Part shown: one piece after another, positions 1-14,000 of the stretch
Position numbering within the stretch: the stretch's first letter is position 1
Layout of the letters: every line of letters starts with the position of its first letter
Source: Patiria pectinifera
Lineage: Eukaryota; Echinodermata; Asteroidea; Valvatida; Asterinidae
NCBI GenBank assembly: GCA_029964075.1
Contig: CM057135.1
Coordinates: 29,253,366 to 29,317,365, forward strand
Direction: 5' to 3'
DNA: 64,000 nucleotides
Position numbers and translations under genes: made by a program
Notes under the pieces: model-generated
The model's input: the letters and a program-made list of their open reading frames with translations, nothing else
The model's database searches: none
Told to the model about the DNA's origin: nothing

Positions 1-3000
1 ACAAATCATTTTGTACTCACTTCAAAATCTATGTTTGATTCCTTGATTTGAATTGCACTTTCCAGTGAAAACAACGGGTGTTTTCTTTCATTATGTCAAG
101 ATTAATTTATCTGGTATTTTTCTTCCGATCTTTAGAAACTGATTTCCCCCCCCCCCAAGGCTTTCAGGATTTCAGACGACTGATTAAAGCAAGAAGATTA
201 TGTCAATACGGTTTAATAAATGCGAAGCCCGTTCTCCAAATAACGAGGTTCTCTGGACAACAGGAGATTGAATATCTGGCTTCCCTTGACATTTGTAAAA
301 AAAAAAAAAAAAAAAAAATCTTGCCTGGATTTTGTCGCTTTCATAATAGGCCATATATCTCCCTGAGCACGACCAGGCTGTTTGTATTGCCAGTATGTCT
401 GTATGGATCATGTCTTTTTTCGAATTCGGCTGTACCACTGGGCTAAGCAGACAAGGACTTGCTCTTTGATCGATGCACCTTTTGGGGGATTACAAATAGC
501 AGGACTGACAACCGTAATGAATAATGTGGTTCCTGATGATGGACTGTAGCTGTCAGCAAAACAACTCTAAAGAAACATATTGGATGAATATTAGAAGGAG
601 GTTGAAAGAATGTACTTCGGAATGTTTCATTGATATAATCTATCTTGTTTAGGGTTGTTGTTGGTTCGGGGGGGGGTTAAACCACAGGTATTTATACATA
701 GTTCGCGATTTTGACGAGTGTTCTGGTTATAATTGTTTGCATATTAAACTTTTGTTTAAATTAATGAAACTATACGACCGTACATACTTCTGTTCTCAAG
801 CAGAGGTTGTTTTACAAAGGAATCTATAAGTGATAAAGTTCTCGCAGTAATTTTGGAGTGACGAAGATAGAAGTACTACAATCAACCCTTACTGTATACG
901 GCACAGACACGCGAACGTTCTTGATTGCATCCAGGCAGCTATTGCATATTTAGTAGGAGACGATCGAGTCGTATAAATTGCAGGAATCGAATCCAAAGCA
1001 AAAAACGTGAAGGCAATCGCGACGTCAAAACGGCATCGGTTGCTCCGAATACGAGCTGTAAGTGATTTGCTGTCGCCACCAAGGGTCGTGACAGAATAGG
1101 AAAAAAGTAGGTTGGGATGGCGAAGGAGTGATAGCATTGAAATGCGAAACGGGAGGCCAGCCGAGCCTCGCAAGGTCAGGTCCGAGAGAAAAAAAACGAG
1201 AATTGAATTTCTTCTATTATTATCGCGCGGGAAAAAAATGCGCGCGTTACCCGTGCACGGGAAATTGTCCCGAGTTTCACATAAAAACTAAATTATGCAG
1301 TTTGAAATAACTTCCTCTGCCGAGGGTCGGCAGATAATTATAGGTTTAGGAATAATGTAAAAGGAAGGAAATGTAAGTTGTTTGGGGCAATAAATGGCAG
1401 CGTTGCAAGTCCAAGGACAACTTCGTAATTTTGTGTCGTTGTGGAAACCATTCCGGCTGTTATTGTCATATTATGTGATGTTGGACGCTGAGGCAATGCG
1501 GGCCATAATTGCGTGGTACTAATTTTTTTTACTGCCGCCTCTTAAACATGAAATTGATTTGTTTGCTATTAACGTGAAAGTCCCGTCGTTTTCCTTATAC
1601 AGTTTGAAACTGTATAAGTTTGCATGTACAATGTTTGTCGTCAGAAGATACCTCGTAATAACATGATTTAAAGCATCAGAAGCATGTATTTGGAATAATG
1701 ATGTGGATTTATGCTTTATACCATGTCTCTGGTATGCCCACCTTTAAGGCCAGAACTTATTAGAACTTAGGGTCAGCTTGCAATTTCTTCACTTCTCGAA
1801 CGCAACCTCATAGTCCAGAAGATGTTGTGGTTTAGTCTCTTAACTTTCTTGAGGTCAACCTTGAGGTCTCCTTGTAGTCTCGCAAGTTCTGGTAATGTCT
1901 GGAGTTTCCCAGGAAAGTCTCAGAAGTCCTCGTTATTAGTCCCGAAAGCATCTTGCTGCAATCTCGTGGATTCTGGAAGACAACGTTTTATTGGCTCTGC
2001 ACTTGCACTCTTCCTTCTCAAATGGTGTGTACTCTATTTCTGGAAGACTCGTTAGGCCGAGGAGTCATCATCCGGTTGCTAAGATACCATCTCTTGGCGG
2101 GGTATCCATGTATCAGAAGCACGCAACTACCTAATCCGATACTCCGACGACCTCCCGTGGTTCGATTTTTATCGATTTGAAAAATGTGCTGGAGACACCC
2201 TGTTCTGGTGGGTGTATATGACATTTTGTCGAGTGTTATTACGTGTGGATGTGCAATCAGTTTGAAGATCTCATTTTCGAAGGTGTTTTATGTTCTCTAG
2301 TCTGGGCTTGCTAGAAAAAAAACAAATCCTGGTTTAAGTGTCGGTAGCAGGCGCAGGCTTCTGCAACTAATACTTTATAATTCTCTTCTCTTTTTTCAGG
2401 ATAAATAGTAAAGAGATTTTAAAGAAACCTTAGGTGGTACCAAACTACTGAGAGAAATAACAAGCCGAAAATGTTACATGTGAATGCGTTACATGTGAAA
2501 TGTTACATGTATATATCCTGCATTCGTAATATTCTGTTTCGTGCGAATGTTGTCTTGACAATGTACATGCCATCCTGTTGCAAGGGTGTGGCCATTCTTT
2601 CGGTTGACGTTTGTGTATACCAACTATTTGGGTGTTTTCAAATAGAACTATTTTCCATCTCTACCTTGGGCTGATTTTGCCCATTCCAAATCTGTGATTT
2701 TCGATGTGATTTCTCTTGTGCATCTTTTCATCAAATTTATACTAAAGTGGTGTAACAAATTGGAGTTTCATAGACCGTTTGATGTTGTAGCAGTGCAACT
2801 GTACATGCGCACAATAGACCCAAAGGTCATCGCGCGTGCGCTGTTCGCACTTGATACTAAGTACACATTTGGCACCACTGCAAATGTACGAACCATGGGT
2901 GACTGTATTGAGGTACGTGCCTCTCCTCGCTAAACACACCGTGTTTCCTCCTACTTTGTCACGTTGCCATGAGTTTGATGGAAGAGTCGGGTCTCCCTGA

Positions 3001-4300
3001 TAGGTATTTAATAAAAACAAGTGAGAGGGAAGAAATAAAAAGAGAGTTGCTCGTGCCTGGGCACGTGTCATGTCTGCCGTCACGCCGACAATGTCATCAG
3101 TCAACTTAAGAAAAAAGCACCATCTTTCATCTTCAGTCTGAGAGTAAATGAAAAAAGGCACAGGGTCAAGTAGCAATATTAAATTTTGGTTTCTAAATTT
3201 AAATTAAATTTTGGTTTTTCGTGTGGCTGTTTTTTTATATTTTGGTATGAATATGCTGCATTAATTATTTAATATTTTGTTTTCACGCATTGCATTTTCA
3301 CAATATTTTAATGTGACCAAACCTGTAATTGCATAGTGAAGATAAGTGAGCGGACAGTGATGGATTTGCTACTCGAAAAATATGGTCACTGTGCATTGGG
3401 CACTAACAGCGAATCCAAATGTAACATTATACTGACGATGGGATACTGTCATGTGATGTTTTAAGCCACTCATAGATTGCCCTTCCGTTGTCCGTCACTC
3501 ATACTCATATCCAGGGATTAGCCAAAATGGCGTCTTCATCGTACCCAAAGTAATATCCTAACAATGGACGACATCTGATGATTCCCAGAAGTAGGTTAAT
3601 TATTTCCCCGATATTTGTTATGCTATAATTTTGATTTATAAAATTCCCGTTTCTGGGGGTTTAACTTTTACAGCATTTTGCCCATATTATACGCATTCAT
3701 GTCTCACTTGATAATGAGAAAGTTTATCACAAAATCTGTCATATTATGTTATATAAATTGTTAACCACTATAATAATTTAACAGCAACTTAACCTCATTC
3801 GAGATACACTTGATTTTTTTTAAATTGAAAGTTAACAAACATGAAACCAAGCAGGCTGTCTGTTCCCGTGTATAACGAATCGATTGCACAGTTTAACAAA
3901 TTATAAAAATATAGCCCATCCATCCATTTCTAGAATATAATTACCCACCTCCATTCTCGCACGCAGGCTTGATTTTTGTGAAAACCTTGATTTCTTTATC
4001 AAATTATATCTTGACGCAATAACTCGGGTGTGAAAACCCAGCGCGAGTGGCTTTTTAATGTAATTGTGCCGTGTCATGACCCTACATTCGATGGACACTG
4101 GCGTCAGTCAGCCGGAAATCCAGATCGGGCAGAATTCCCAGTTGGGTCCATACATTACGGTAGTGGTTACATGCGAGAACGATTATATGAGTTCTTAATT
4201 GGGCAGGAATTCACATGAAACATTCTTTCTTAGGCTAGTATAAAGAATATAGGAAAACAAAACTTACAATAGGAACAGGTAAAAATATGTTAAGGTTTAC
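1..4300. other. Non-coding 5' flank, no gene recognised
   Basis: No open frame here resembles a known protein and no exon chain could be built. The stretch holds a C10 run near 148-157, an A-run of about 21 near 299, a G-run near 669, and three close copies of a GTTACATGTGAA-like word at about 2470-2515. A loosely repetitive AGTCTC-rich patch lies at about 1825-1950. The longest minus-strand frame (2742-3176, 144 codons) is not recognisable. The missing 5' exon or exons of the receptor gene could lie here or further upstream. Confidence 0.6.
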
Positions 4301-4304
4301 GTTA

Positions 4305-4890
4305 GGTTTATTGGTTTGGTTATACCACTTTGGTATGGTTTCAGTGCTAGGTCCATATAACCCGCATGGTTTGGTTCCGCTTGAGTGATTTTGTTTGGTT
4401 GGTTTGCGCTCACCAGTTCGAGTTCCGTTTCGTTATTGAGGCTTGGCTTAGTTTGGCTCGGCTGAGATCTGTCGGTTCGGTTCATTTCGGTTCGATGGTT
4501 TTGCTTTGGCTTGGTTTTTGTAATTGTCGTTTGGTTCGAGCAGTTCGGTTTGGTATGGTTAAATTTGATCGGTACGTTTCGGTATGGTTCGGTTCAGATC
4601 GGTTTGGCTTGATACAAACCGTTTGGTAAGGTTTGGTTCAGTTGTAATTGATTTTTTTACTCGTTTTGGTTCGGTTTGCTTCGATCAGCTGTTCGGTTCG
4701 GTTTAGTCTGATATGAACAATTCAATTTGGTTCGGTTCGAATCGGGTAGGTTTTATTCGAACAGCACTGTTCGGTTTTGGTTCGGTTTGGTTTGATTCCA
4801 ACGCTTTGTTTCGCTTCGGTTTGTTTTCGTTCGTTTGTTTTCGGTTTGGCATGGTTTAGTTCAGTCAAGGTTGTCAGATTTGGTCCTAGC
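4305..4890. repeat. Degenerate TTYGG pentanucleotide satellite
   Basis: About 590 bases are dominated by GGTTCGGTTTGG-like words on the + strand, a degenerate 5-bp unit TTYGG with interspersed variants. The repeat explains the Asn/Thr/Glu/Pro-rich minus-strand frames and the Phe/Gly/Arg/Val-rich plus-strand frames, which are therefore not genes. The edges are gradual. It could be an old minisatellite or a locally amplified microsatellite. Confidence 0.8.
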
Positions 4891-7800
4891 TGTAAGTTGA
4901 ACACACTCTCTTAGTTTTAAAATTTTACCAGGCCTTCTTATGTCAAAATGGTGCATAATTCACTTGTTTGACTTGCAGGGCTTGCTATTCCTTGTGGCTT
5001 AAGATCAGAAGACGTGAGTAATCTGCTCTATAATCCTCGATCAGATAACTCGCAGCACATCTCTCAGTATGGATTCTAGATTGCATTCATCACCCTATAG
5101 TGGTCCAAATCCCATCGGGTAACGGTAGCGTCCTACTTTTACTCTAAGGATTTTGTCTAGCGTGACTGCCCCATTTATTCTTGGCCTTATGACCAATAAC
5201 TCTTGAGATATGAGGACAATTTATTAAAATGACAAGAATTAGTTACGGCATATGAGTTTCTTTCCGCTAATCCTGTATTATGCAATTAGTCTTTGGTCCC
5301 AGACGAAACTCGTTTAAATGGTCATACTCAATGGGCTTTGGAGACGTTATTGTTGGAAATAATTTTGAGGCAAAATATATTATAATTTTCAGATCTCTAA
5401 ATACATGTGGTATTAAAATCTGTTTTGTGCATAAGAACCTTATATCTCTTACATTTGTGAAAGTTCACTTCTCTCTGCTTGTTTTCCTTGTCAGGGAATA
5501 TTTAGTGCAGTATTTCGTCCAATTTTGTATCGAAATATCCGGCACATTTTGTAGTGATGTATAAGATTTTAACAAATTTCATTTGTGTTTCAAATAGCAA
5601 CAAGCAACGAAGGTAAATTGTCTGCATTCATTCACTTCAGACCTCATTAAACTTAAACTACTGACTGACCTGAAATGTTTCAAGGCATTTCCTCTGGTTA
5701 CGCAGTCAGAACCGATCAATAAATAACCCTTCATAACCAATTTGCTTTTCCTTTAAGATCTTGATAATCAGCGCACCTTTTTTTTGGGGCCGACTTGGAA
5801 AGTAATTGATCAGATAATGTCACGAAGTTAAACTCGTTTCAATCCGGTGCGTCAACTCTCGGTGAAATGATGTCACGACCATATGTTTCGCAAGCGATTG
5901 TCCCCGTTTTTTACCTCTCCTCTTTCCCACGATGATGTCGTTGCACTGTGGTGGCATGATCGACCAATTATCGCCTGATGCACTCGAATCTAGGTGTGTT
6001 GAAGAGCACGACACCGGGGTTTCGTCCGGGGCTTGTGTTTGCGCGGCTAATGCAATCTGCGGCACCAATTTACCGCCAATTTGGGCCGAATGGGGAGTAT
6101 CACAGACGGTTGTGTCGAGTGATCTATAACGGTGGCCTGGAATTCATGACTGTAGCTTGGAATCAAGGTTCTGGCTCCGGTGAATATAATTCACGGCATT
6201 TAATGTTATTGTCTTCATCAAATGTCAGAATTCATGTTCAACACTAAAAAGAAACTGTCTCACATTTCAGACGTGTAAGGTACAAGGTTCAGATAACAGA
6301 ACCCCAAAACAATGTTTAACAGAAAATTCCAATCCCAAAATATAGCACACAATGCCCAGTCCCTGCATTTTGTCACGAAGTGAACTTTTATAAGTGGATG
6401 TAAACTTTTCCCAACATGCCCTGCGATTTAAGCAGAAATTTCGCTGCCAATGGCAAATTTCTGTACCGCAAGAAAATTGCAATATCTGAAATGGTAAGGC
6501 GGAGTTGATAAAACGTACAGATATTTCCGTGAATCCAGAAGTAAAGCGCTTTGGGGAGCTAGCCAATATTTCCGCTAAATATCAATCGAAACATTCACTG
6601 CCGATGCCGTGCAATGTTACCAAGGGCCTGTAAGCCACGTAATCAAGCACTTTCATCAAGCGATTTCGGGCCAGAAATTGACAATTTTTTTTTTTTCGTC
6701 AGCAAATCTAGGTCAAATTCTCAACGGACCTCAAACTGAAAAACCAACGAATAAAAATAAAAAAAATCTTGAGCGGTGCATGTGCGGCTCAGATGGTCCG
6801 GCTAAAAATAACAAGGCGTCCCTTTTTCCCGGTATAGAGTGTGGGCTTAGTTTTTCTTTAAATGGAGGTTATTGTCTTAGATGTCTGATTGACGTCACTG
6901 CTTATTGCAGCTGGGACACCGTTGGAGGTCCAATTAATTATTACCAGAACGACCTACAGTAATTACAATTGGTATAGCGCACAGCATGTGGGAATATTTG
7001 GTCAAATAGACGAGATACAGTTTTTCTGCTTCGGTAGTATCAGTGGATTGCTTCAATTGACATTAATAACAAAACATTAGTTAGAATAATGAAGATGGTT
7101 TATAGCCTTTTTTTGTATTTAATCGGTACAGCGCATATCTAACTTAATCGTGGATGAAAGATTTGGCCCGAGTTAAGGGTGATTTTGTTTTTCTCTCCAA
7201 AAATAGAAGAAAAACATGGGTTTGAATTACACGCTGTTTCATGAATATTCATGATGAAGATAATACGTCATCTAAGGTACGCGTGCAGTACTTTGCCATT
7301 GTTTTCCAATAATTACGTGAATGGCTTTGGCCGTTCGATATCGCCTCTGGACTTCCGTACCACTGGTCATCCTATCAAAATAACAGTTTGGAATTTGAAT
7401 TGATCTGTTCATGGTGACCCTGGCTAGAATCTGGACATTTAAGGCAGATTCCTGAAGTGAACGTAATTGAGACAAGTTTTTGTTGAGACCAAATAAAAAA
7501 ATATAGTTTCTCGTCCGGGCTTTTAAAAAACAACGGAGCCGGCCTTTTTTCCCCAAGATGGCAGATTTTTCAAGATGGCGGATGGATTCTTCCATTTTCT
7601 CGACTCCTTTGATGATACTTTTATATCCAAAGGAACCGTACGTACTCTTTCTAGCAGATTGTTAACGTGTATACCTATTTTTTTGCTGGAATCAAAGAAA
7701 AAGTCAAAATATATTGAAAAAGTATGATTTAAAAAAAAGAGTTGGGCGGGAAAAAGGAAGCGGATGGGGACGAGAAACTGATTTATTTTTTTACTTGGCC

Positions 7801-7951
7801 TTAGGTTTTATTGCAAACTTTTGAAATTTCCTCCGTATGTTGTACAGTTGCCTTTCTTTTCCCCATTTGATTAGTCTTACAGGTATAGCTCTTATTTATT
7901 GAAACCGCAGAGTGAAGTTTCACAAAATGTTGCCTTTCTTGATCTGCCTAG
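4891..7951. other. Non-coding stretch upstream of first recognised receptor exon
   Basis: No coding exon was recognised. Two CAAGATGGC words lie at 7554 and 7571. The second contains an ATG (7574) that opens a short frame of about 50 codons, MADGFFHF..., which lacks a signal-peptide profile and matches nothing I know. A pyrimidine-rich tract leads into the acceptor at 7950-7951. The receptor's 5' UTR and signal-peptide exon should lie upstream of 7952 but I cannot place them. Confidence 0.5.
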
Positions 7952-8094
7952 TATCTTGGGTGCGTGCAGCGGTCCTGGAGGTGGGTACGAGTACAACACC
8001 AACAAGCAAGAGGAACAGGCCAGGGAGAACATCACACGTATCCTGGATCACCTGACTACCAATTACGATAAGAACCTACGACCTGGTATCAAAG
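7952..8094 (+). CDS. Receptor exon A: N-terminal helix of the extracellular domain
   Basis: It encodes ...[20 protein letters not shown], then [20 protein letters not shown], the N-terminal helix and the conserved YDxxLRP motif of GABA-A-family subunits. ENIT is an N-glycosylation sequon. The donor is AAAG|gtataa, ending in phase 1. The acceptor is set at 7950-7951 after a good pyrimidine tract. A second AG at 7968-7969 would remove six residues and keep the frame. The first base completes a codon begun in an upstream exon that I could not find, so the signal peptide is absent. GT-rich low-complexity sequence follows in the intron. Confidence 0.88.
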
Positions 8095-11000
8095 GTATAA
8101 CGTCTTGTAGGCCTATGTGAATGATGTGTTGTGTTGGTGTAAATGAAGATTTATCAGTATTGTATACCGGTGTTGTGTTAGTGTTATTTCGGTGTAATAG
8201 TAGTCATAGTGGTGGTGTTATGTGTATTTTTTTTTAATGATAAAGGTGGTATTACTGGTTGTGACTTCTGCATTAAGGGTTAGGGACAGAATATACATTT
8301 TGTTGGTGTTGGCATTGGTTTGTACTTGACTGTGTGCTATTTGAAGTTACATTGATTAAAGTGTTGAATATAATTTAGATTGGGTATGTGTGTGTGTTTT
8401 CACTTGGCATTTGTACTTGCGCCACTCTGGGGTATTTTGTTATTTCGGTGTGTGTATGTTTAATTAGATGTTGATATTTTGGTCCGTGGTAATATTTTGT
8501 TGGTGTTAATTTTGGTTTTTACCCTCTGAGTTTCGTTCTCTTTACAAACAAATTAATGTCCTTCCATGTAGTGTTAGCAAACCCGATGTGTTGTATACAA
8601 GCGCTCTAAAAAAAAAAACCCGGCATATCATGTTCACGGCAAATTAAATACATAATGCTGTGTCACTCCGAAAATTTCCATAGGATATGTTTCAGATTAT
8701 AATAATAATATCAGGCAGACAATCCGAAAATTTCAAAGGTTTTAGAAGGCAGATTGTGGCGTTTAATGTTGCAATATCAGTAGCGAATTTAGAGGGGGGT
8801 TGGGGTCCCAACTCCCCAACGTCCCCCCTCCCCCCCCCCAATTTGTTTTGCCTGCCCCCCCCCCCCGTTCAACCGCTGACTAATGTTATGAAACTAGTAA
8901 AATGGGGCCAAATATTAAAAAAAAAATGGAATACTAAAGTTCCTAAATTTATTCTCAGATTGCCTTAGAATACTGAAGAAAGCATCGTAGATTTCAAAAT
9001 TTCCCCGGGGGCAAGCCTTCACTCAACCCCAACTTCATAGCAACCCCCGGCGTTTTCTGAAGGTTAGATCCGCCCCTGAGTGGGTCAGTCGATGTTAATA
9101 ACTTACCAAAATATTTTCTTAATGCACGAAATACGTTATGTATGTCACAGCTTGAATGATTGGATGAATCGTTCAACATGTCGCAAGGGCCTACCCTTTA
9201 ATCTTAATTTGTCCTTTAATTGCAAAGCAACGCAGGCACGGCGATTGTTCAGCGCCATTGAGGTCACCCCAGTTCAGGTAATTTTCCTCTCCCCGCCCCC
9301 CCCCCCGCCCTCCCCACTAAAAAGCAGTAATCCACTGCTCGATATTGTGTCGAATAAGAAGGGAAAAAATGAAAATGCCTAGAATGATTAGAAGAGAACG
9401 GTTATGACAAGGCTAGCAAATGGATGCAAAGGGCGTTAGGAGTTAATCGCTTTACGTTCCCTGCATGTAGAGAAATTTTCATCCACTATTTTCGTTTCCA
9501 AGAAGCCTACAATTTGTTGTACTAATCAAAGCCATTTCTCCAAGTGTGCGTACTTGTTCATATCGCCTATCGCTGCGAAATTTCATGTTGACGATCAATG
9601 TCTCTCGCTTGAATATCGACCGATTTGTAATAAATGACTCTGTATTTTGAAGGCAAGTTTTTCTGCCTGCTTGCGTGTAGATTTATGAATGTTAGATTTA
9701 ATTCCGTGCCGCAAGATACATTTTCAAAAACCCATTAATAACGTCACTTATCAACGTGATACATTACTTATGACATTCGGGTACATTGTAAATCGGAATA
9801 ATTATTAATATCCATCCCAGACACATGCCCAAGTTGAGTCAACTTGAACACAGTGGCGTAACTGCCAACACGCAGCACTTATCTCTGATCGCTTAAAGCC
9901 TATTTTCGAAGCGGCTAGTGTTATTAATATCAAATTAACCACAGACTCAACACACACTCAAAGAATAGTCGATGCAGGTAAATAATTGGCAAAACGACTG
10001 TTTTCCGTTTCGACACGTGCACAAGTGTAGCAAGCAAGTCGGTGGGCAGCCCAGAACGTGCGTTGTTTTACATGCTGTATGGTTGATATTCACATTGCGA
10101 TTGTGCGTGGTGAGAATTTTGGGGGGGGGGGCGGGAACGTTGACATTTGATCCAGCGATGGGTGATTTATTGGAAGGCACGAACCGGTTTGTCGAATTAT
10201 GTCGGCCCGTGGTTTAATAAATGAAGTTTGATGTAATTCGCCTCCGCCTGTGCCCCGAAGTCCCGTGTGCGAAATCGTTTGCTCATGTACGGACAGACTG
10301 CCAGCAAGCAAACAGTCGTTTATTTTGAAATAGCCCAAGCTTGGCCCCTGTCTTCATAGCGGATGCCAAGGAATTCACCGGCGGCCATTTTCGCATGGTT
10401 TGCAGAGGGCAAGATTGTGTTTTATTGCTGTTTTCAAACAAGGAAATCGTTACCAATCTATTTTTATCTCATTGATGTTCGAAACATTCACCTTACACGA
10501 AGAACTGTTGTTTTGTCTCCGGTGAAGAAATTGACACATGCGATTGGCGACCAATTGGTGTCCATTTTTTCTTTGATTTCAAGATGGCGGCCTCCATGTG
10601 AGACACAGCTAGGTTGTGATTGGTGCAATTGACTAGAACGACCGCAATATTCATTCAAAATACTCGGTATATTTGTAATATTCATTGGTTCAGAAATTTA
10701 ATCAGTTTAGATTAAGTTTAGATTAAGTGTAAGTCTCACTGGTCTTAAATTGGATAACAATTATTATTGATCATCATTGAAAACTAAATATGCGTTGGTA
10801 AATTTTAAATTGTACCAGGTTTCTGAATAGAACCTATTTCTTTCTTCACAAAAGAATCCAGGTTGATTCGCACATGGTAAATTTACATACTAAAGCGTGC
10901 AAAATGTGGCAATTAAATTCCATTAAATTTGGAGTGTCAAAGAAATTATAATTAAGGTAACCATGATTTGAGTACGTCTCTAAGTGGTTGTGTTTGGAGC

Positions 11001-14000
11001 AAATATTTTGTATCAGCTGCAATTTTGCTTCGGCCCCCTTGAAATATGTTGTGATAACCCTTTTCCCGCAAACAATCTCTAGCTGCCTCTAAATCGCTAT
11101 TTGCGCAGAGGTTTCTGGCTGACACTAGGGGGATCGCTACGTATTGGTCCTGGGTATCGATCCACCAATCCGGAATGGAGAGGCCTGCTTTTACGCGGGG
11201 CATTGTCTCCCAGTGGAACAGCGAGGATATACGGGCGCCCTGGGGGTTCCCTCGGCTAGACCGACCCGAGGACCCCAAACAACGCTCCTGCCCACGTTTT
11301 TTAATTATATCTCAGGCAGTGTTGAGATGAAATTAATTGAGACCCAGGTGAGATCTGACAAAAGCCGGGGATAATTTTATCCAAACAAGACATGGGACGA
11401 TAATGATGCACATTTGAGGCTGTCTCGGTTTGTTATTTTTTATGTGAGTTGAGGGAAATGAATGTCGTGGATTCGAAGAAGAAGGGATGGAGTTGGTTGG
11501 GGATGCTGCACCGTGTTTTTGCTCGGGTGTACGGTGTTAGAAGCTGGCTCTTATCCCCGTGTGCTCAGGCCCTTGGGCGGTGGCTCTTTGCCTTATTTGG
11601 CGGTCCTCCGGTTCGTCTCGGTGTCCCGCGAGATGTAGGATTGTCGTCATCACATCCACTTGAGTGATCGTCTGATCCCGCACCCGGCTCTCGCACTGCG
11701 TTTCACGGCTGACCGTACACCGTCCGCGTGACACGCTATGCGCACACGGTGCTCCCTTTCCGAGTAAAAAAAAATAGGAATGGTGATCCGTCCCGAAATC
11801 CAAGTTAGAGTTGATTTAGTTTGGCCCGGAGCTATGGATATTATAGCCATCCTCTGGACTTGGAGGGGATGCCAACACGCCGTGATTTATGATAAGATGA
11901 CGGGCCAAGGACTGCTGCGGCCTCGCTTGCATTCCCTCTTCTGTCTTAGGCAAGACCCTCATAAATAATATCTCGGCGATCTTTCTTTTTGTCAGTTCGG
12001 CTCTTTTATCTTGCTTCCGTATTCTGTCAAATTCGTCGCAAAAGATACAATCTAGGATAAACACTTAATTTGCGACAGATGTTGATACCGCACGGGCACG
12101 AGAACGACAAAGGTATGTTGGAAAGAACGAAAGCCAGTCGCAGATGCCTCTAAAATTTAACTCAGAATCCGAGGGACTGCACCTCTCGAGGGTGCTTGAA
12201 GTCCGGCATTTTTTTTTTAGGTGATTGAAATTTGAACGGTGTTGCTCAATGGCCATAGACCCAAGTCAAGATGTTCCCGTAAGATGACTATCAGAACTAT
12301 TCATCCGACAGTCTCGAGACGTGATTCGAGTTGTCAGTATTATGGCACATTCTGTATCCGAAGCAGTTTCATCCTGTCCTACGGGAGGGCTAAAATATCC
12401 AGGCAACGTGCATATCTTAGATGCTGAACGAGGAACAGGGGAGGAATTCAGCATAGCGAATAAGTCCAAAACCCCTTAAAAAAACAAAAGTCCCTCAACA
12501 AGCCTGACAAAAAAAAAATTGCAAAAATGCTGGAACGGACTTCCGGGAAATACAAATCTAAACCAAACCTCATTTCGAATTCATTGCCTGTATCGGCGGG
12601 GCAGGGCACACGTTTTTTCATCATCAATCAATTTCCGGGTAGATTTTCGGAGGCTCTGCGTCAAATCTCGTGTTATCTTGGGCTCAGTGAGGAACATTAA
12701 TTTCACGTGATGTCTTGCGGATTTCTGGAGGATCGATGGAGCATAACAACAAGATACAAACATTTCTCAAAGTAGATGGTTCGCGGAATACTGAATCCGA
12801 AGTCTGAAGGGTTTTCGACCCGTACTTTATGTATGCATAAAAAGAGCAACTCATCCACCCTTTAATTAATACCGCTATGTTTTGGCATAATTATGAAACC
12901 ATGTTGGAAAACCTATTTATTCACAGTCATTCATATCGTAACTCATCAGATGTTGCAAATTACCTTTTTTGTTAGGTAAGGTTAATAAAATGTCCATCTT
13001 TTTCCAAGATTTTTTTAATTTAAAAAAAAAAAGGAACCTGATACGAGAACTGTTGAAAGAAATGAACAGTGCGTTAGTTAACTTGCACGTGCAGATGTCT
13101 CCAGACCGCCTATGGTACCAAAAGGAGCCACCCCGATGTATTTACTCGCAAAGATAGTTGCCGTGATAGATTTCTTATCATGCAATTGGGCATGCGCAAT
13201 ATTGATGACTGTCTGAACTTAGACTCAGTGGCTTGTCGTTACGATTTTCACTCCAGAAAAAGACGCTGGTCGGACTTTTTGAGACCAGACGTAAAAGTAA
13301 ACAATTTTAAGTCTAAGTGAAATGTTGAAAGGAAGGTTGGTGTCGAGTTCAAAGGAGAAATTCTGAAATGTTAAGACCCAGAGCCCGAGACAAAAACCAA
13401 TCCATAGGGGTAACCGTATAGCAGCCAGCCACTTCCCACATCGAGACCTGTTGATAAGTGCGGTACTTGAGATCGATCCTGGCCCTGAAATCGAATCAAA
13501 TTCGTGGACTGAGGAGTTTTTTTTAAAGTTTGCCAAGGGAAAAGAGGGAGGAGAGATGGTACTACAGGTTTCGGATAACTATTTGGCCAGGTTGCGATCG
13601 TGCCATCCGGATTAAAGAGAATTACTAATGTATTCATAGGACTGTTCCAGTTATATGACAGTATCTGGTCCATCACAACTCTTCGGATGTGACCGCCATT
13701 CAAAACTCGAACAGTCTCTGTAGAGGGGGTAAGATACGAAGCTTTGCCCTTCATAAACACTGTGTACTCAAGAACAAAAAATCAAAACAAAAAAATCAAA
13801 ACAAAAATCAAAACAAAAGCAAAGGCGTTTCCGCAACTTTGCGGAAAAGCCAATAATGTGAGAAGTGTAATGCTGTCAATTTCGTGCTGCCATACTTAGC
13901 CGGGTACTAGCTAAGAAAATGTTTTAATTTAAAATGCATTTGGTACTACCGTAATTATTCAGGTAAATGACAGGGTTCAGTTGATATTTACAACGTGTAT

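Noticed and set aside
1822..2055. Candidate signal-peptide exon for the receptor (MLWFSLLTFL...)
   Set aside because: The nearest donor gives phase 1, while the first recognised receptor exon needs a phase 2 partner. The region is also repetitive.
2742..3176. 144-codon minus-strand frame
   Set aside because: No recognisable domain, no splice or polyadenylation context.
4297..4904. Long frames on both strands over the TTYGG region
   Set aside because: They are produced by a 5-bp repeat that lacks stops in some frames. There is no splice or start context.
7968..7969. Alternative acceptor for the first recognised receptor exon
   Set aside because: The AG at 7950-7951 follows a much better pyrimidine tract. 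The alternative keeps the frame and cannot be excluded as a variant.
13371..13760. 129-codon minus-strand frame
   Set aside because: It reads somewhat protein-like but I recognise no family, and it sits alone in a receptor intron with no splice partners or promoter.
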